From assembly GCA_017828975.1 (NCBI GenBank), contig JAGAJN010000027.1, positions 1 to 37,308 of the forward strand: a stretch of 37,308 bases of DNA, written 5' to 3'. Made by a program: the position numbers and the translations under genes. Below the pieces are notes generated by a model. That model searched no databases. It was not told the DNA's origin and saw only the letters and a program-made list of their open reading frames with translations. Shown in pieces: positions 35,128-37,308 of this stretch (the stretch's first letter is position 1; the number at the start of each line of letters is the position of its first letter). The DNA comes from Oscillospiraceae bacterium (lineage in GTDB: Bacteria; Bacillota; Clostridia; Oscillospirales; Ruminococcaceae).

Positions 35128-36370
35128 AAGAAGGCTTGTATCCCTTTCGGCGGCGGTGCTTTTGCTCACCTCATGCGCTTCCGAACCGGTCGTCATCAAT
35201 CAGGAGGAATATACCGAAATATCCCTTTCCTGGTGGGGTAATGACACGAGGACCGAATATACTCTTGCGGCGGTCAAGGAATTTGAACAGCTTCACCCCG
35301 ATATCCGTGTTAAATGCAGCTACTCGGAATGGTCGGGCTATCAGACGAGATACAACATTCAGATGATGTCGGATACGGAAGCTGATGTTATGCTTGTAAA
35401 CTTTCCGTGGCTCGACAAATATTCCGCTGACGGAAACGGCTACTATGATATATATGAGCTGAGCGAATTCTTCGACATTTCACAGTTTTCGGAAAGCGAG
35501 CTGAGCTTCGGAATAAGAAACGGAAAGCTCAATGCCGTTCCCATTGCGCTGAATACTCAGACGGTATATTACAACAAGACCATTTACGACCGCTTCGGTC
35601 TGACGCTCCCCGAAACATGGGAAGATCTTTTCAATGCGGCAGAGGTAATGGGGGACGAGGTTTATCCCATTGCTATGCCTGCAAAATCCGCAATGTTCTT
35701 CATAACCGCATACACCGAACAGCAGAGCGGCAAGACGTTTGTGTCGGAGGACGGACAGCTTGGTTTCGGAAAAGAAGAGCTTGGGATAATGCTTGATTTT
35801 TACGTTGAGCTTATAAACGGTCACGTTATGCCGCAGGTGGAATATTTTGATAAGAATGACATCAGAAACGGCACCTATGCGGGAGTTTTGGCGTGGCTAA
35901 GTGATGCGGAAAATTATATGGGTCCCGCCCGTGAGGACGGAAACGAGATAGTTGTAGGCAGCTACACAGGCTGTCAGGGCGGCGTTAAGGGCTGGTACAC
36001 AAAGCCTGCGACACTTTATGCGGTAAGCGCCGAGACCGAACACCCCGAGGAAGCTGCACTTCTCCTTGATTTTCTCCTCAACAGCGACGAAATATCCGAG
36101 CTTCAGGGTATTGAAAAGGGAATACCTCTGAGCCGTTCTTCAAGAGATTATCTCGAACAGCATGATATGCTCAAAGGCCTTCACTATGACGCATTTCAGC
36201 TGATGAGCGCAAACATTGATTCAATGACACTTATTCACCCATTTATGGAGAACTCAAATATGCTCGACGCATTTCAGGAGGCCTGCAACGCTGTGCTTTA
36301 CGGCAAGGCGGACACCGAGGAAAAGTCAGCGGAGCTTTATGAGCAGTTTAATGCAATTCTTAACGGATAA
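35114..36370 (+). CDS. Orphan solute-binding lipoprotein (sugar-type, family 1)
   Basis: A 418-residue protein. ATG 35114 is preferred, with GGAGG 6 bases upstream; ATG 35120 is also possible. The lipoprotein signal (VSLSAAVLLLTSC) ends at the lipobox Cys. The mature part has the extracellular solute-binding family 1 pattern: ISLSWWGNDTRTEYTLAAVK, FEQLHPDIRVKCSYSEWSGY, VPIALNTQTVYYNKTIYDRF and LPETWEDLFNAA. No permease or ATPase gene is nearby. Overlap with the diguanylate cyclase gene suggests the pair works together, the binding protein presenting a sugar to the sensor domain. That is inference. Confidence 0.88.
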   Translation: MKMLKRRLVSLSAAVLLLTSCASEPVVINQEEYTEISLSWWGNDTRTEYTLAAVKEFEQLHPDIRVKCSYSEWSGYQTRYNIQMMSDTEADVMLVNFPWLDKYSADGNGYYDIYELSEFFDISQFSESELSFGIRNGKLNAVPIALNTQTVYYNKTIYDRFGLTLPETWEDLFNAAEVMGDEVYPIAMPAKSAMFFITAYTEQQSGKTFVSEDGQLGFGKEELGIMLDFYVELINGHVMPQVEYFDKNDIRNGTYAGVLAWLSDAENYMGPAREDGNEIVVGSYTGCQGGVKGWYTKPATLYAVSAETEHPEEAALLLDFLLNSDEISELQGIEKGIPLSRSSRDYLEQHDMLKGLHYDAFQLMSANIDSMTLIHPFMENSNMLDAFQEACNAVLYGKADTEEKSAELYEQFNAILNG

Positions 36371-36375
36371 AATTC

Positions 36376-36415
36376 AAAGGTGTGATACCGTCACAGCGGC
36401 ATCACACCTTTTATT
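36376..36415 (+). terminator. Terminator of the diguanylate cyclase operon
   Basis: AAAGGTGTGAT (36376-36386) pairs exactly with ATCACACCTTT (36401-36411) around a 14-base loop, followed by TTTATTTGATTT. It lies 5 bases after the binding-protein stop codon. Confidence 0.85.
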
Positions 36416-36536
36416 TGATTTAACAGGGTTCAGCAGAATATCATCAATAGTTCCCCAGCCCTTGGCATTACAGGAAATTGCAATGCCTATGACTCATCTC
36501 ATCGGCAGATTATCTATACCGAAAGGACGAGTATCA

Positions 36537-36686
36537 ATGAAGGGCATTTTTTCATATAACAATAAAACTATTCAAACAATTCTTATTCGTTTGGAAAATA
36601 AGGGCGTTATCGCTCATGAGAAGGATAGCCGCATGTTTGCATATTTCCCACTAATAAAAAAAGAAGAGTACCCTGATATTCCATAA
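36537..36686 (+). pseudogene. BlaI/MecI-family repressor fragment
   Basis: A 49-codon frame from ATG 36537 (AAGGA upstream) reads YNNKTIQTILIRLENKGVIA then FAYFPLIKKEEY. This is the recognition helix and wing of BlaI/MecI winged-helix repressors, which normally read W-x-x-K-T-V-x-T-L-L-x-R-L and Y-x-Y-x-P-L. The N-terminal helices and the C-terminal dimerisation half are missing; the frame stops at 36684-36686, right at the junction with a truncated GH43 gene on the other strand. The bases upstream (36416-36536) show no gene. It is almost certainly a remnant. Confidence 0.7.
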
Positions 36687-37308
36687 AATGTGTATGGTTG
36701 TTACCCCGGCGCATACCCGAGTTGCCGTCAGCATTCTGTCCCGAATTGTAGAAATATGCACCTCTGTATTCCCAGCTTTCAGCGTCAAGAGGAGTCTTGG
36801 TTATAAGGTATGTCATACTGCATGTAGGAGGAGCATCAAAACCCTCATAATCCCATTCAGAATCTCGTGTCTGCCAGTTGTTATTGTAGGTGTAGTAATA
36901 TGTACCGTCGATGTAGTTAAGCTCGCTTGCTTCAAAGAAATACGGGGCGTCAATTGAAAAGAATTTGCTGTCAAAGGAAATAAGGTCTTCGCCAAGCTTT
37001 ACGATTTTGGGAATAAAGCTGTGCGGATCTTTGCTTTCAGCAGGCGCGCCGCCTCCGAATGAGAGCCAGCCTGTTCCGTTTTCGTCAATGCAGACACCCG
37101 GGTCAAACGGTGCGGGACAGTTTTCAAGTCCCTCGGTCTGCTGGTCAACAAGCGCTTTGCCCAGTGGGTCCGTCCAGCCTGTTACAGGGTCGGTTGATGT
37201 GAGAACACCAACACCTGCACCGTTGTAAGAAAAATACAGATAGAAATGTGTAAGTCCGTCATCTTCAACTCTCGAAACAATTGACGGCGCCCATGAAGTG
37301 CCTACCCA
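36607..37308 (-). pseudogene. GH43-type glycoside hydrolase, truncated at its 3' end and running off the window
   Basis: The minus strand is open from the window edge (37308) to TAA 36607-36609, 233 codons. It reads WVGTSWAPSIVSRVEDDG, HFYLYFSYNGAGVGVLTSTD, PFDPGVCIDENGTGWLSFGG and FFEASELNYIDGTYYYTYNN, the strand pattern of GH43 five-bladed propeller enzymes (arabinanases, beta-xylosidases). The Asp in FDPGV and the Glu in FFEAS match conserved GH43 acids. After GNNHTHFMEYQG (ending about 36676) homology stops and the last about 20 codons are antisense to the BlaI fragment. The N-terminal part lies beyond the window, and a normal GH43 would continue past the junction, so the gene is broken. 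It points to plant-fibre degradation by the host. Confidence 0.8.

Noticed and set aside
36965-37228. An 87-codon plus-strand frame near the window end
   Set aside because: It is antisense to the GH43 frame, which is open for 233 codons and has family motifs.
1-37308. CRISPR arrays, tRNA or rRNA genes
   Set aside because: No regularly spaced repeat series, cloverleaf-forming segment or rRNA-like sequence was noticed when reading; a covariance scan would be needed to exclude small RNA genes.

Overview
The window looks like chromosome from a low-to-mid GC Gram-positive anaerobe of the Clostridia, most likely a Ruminococcus-type gut or rumen bacterium. Grounds for this are purine-rich Shine-Dalgarno sites before almost every gene, lipoprotein signals in place of outer-membrane systems, an iron alcohol dehydrogenase of fermentative type, a GH43 plant-polysaccharide hydrolase fragment, and a urease plus urea-ABC-transporter locus. 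The genus is an inference.

Layout. (1) 1-133 is the right end of an IS30-type insertion sequence that has cut into a KAP-family P-loop NTPase gene (131-1417), which keeps Walker B but has lost Walker A. (2) 1420-9204 continues that operon: a 2015-residue protein combining a Ser/Thr kinase, TPR-like and propeller-like regions, a ClpB-type AAA+ module, a FtsH-type AAA+ module and an intact M41 zinc protease; then a macro-domain protein with a helical, HTH-like C-terminus; then a small vWA protein whose ribosome binding site lies inside a near-perfect 19-bp inverted repeat. I do not recognise this combination as a named system. It is my main candidate for an undescribed, conflict- or stress-type system, and it may be inactive here because of the IS insertion. 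(3) 9486-15021 (minus strand) is a urease operon: fused ureAB, ureC, two unknown small membrane proteins, ureE, ureF, ureG, ureD. (4) 15209-25639 (plus strand), divergent from urease, holds a hybrid histidine kinase, an AraC-type response regulator, a cytidylate-kinase-like protein, the urea ABC transporter urtABCDE, and a soluble REC-histidine kinase. (5) 25683-27376 (minus) holds a membrane protein of unknown function and a rhodanese lipoprotein. (6) 27661-31917 (plus) is a McrBC-type restriction pair whose McrB has two AAA+ modules, the first with degenerate catalytic motifs. (7) 31965-33152 (minus) is an iron-type alcohol dehydrogenase. (8) 33622-36370 (plus) is a membrane diguanylate cyclase overlapping an orphan solute-binding lipoprotein. 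(9) 36537-37308 is a scar where a BlaI/MecI-type repressor fragment meets a truncated GH43 glycosidase gene in opposite orientation.

How the genes work together. Regions 3 and 4 form one urea-nitrogen unit: UrtABCDE imports urea, UreABC hydrolyses it, UreEFGD inserts nickel, and the kinase/regulator genes beside and between them probably control it. The control region shows phased direct repeats before a weak ureA -35 box, a terminator-like hairpin in the ureA leader, and an 18-bp motif shared by the kinase and cytidylate-kinase-like gene starts. Regions 1-2 and 6 are accessory, defence-like modules, consistent with the IS remnant, dispersed repeat and gene scars in the window. No tRNA, rRNA or CRISPR array was found.
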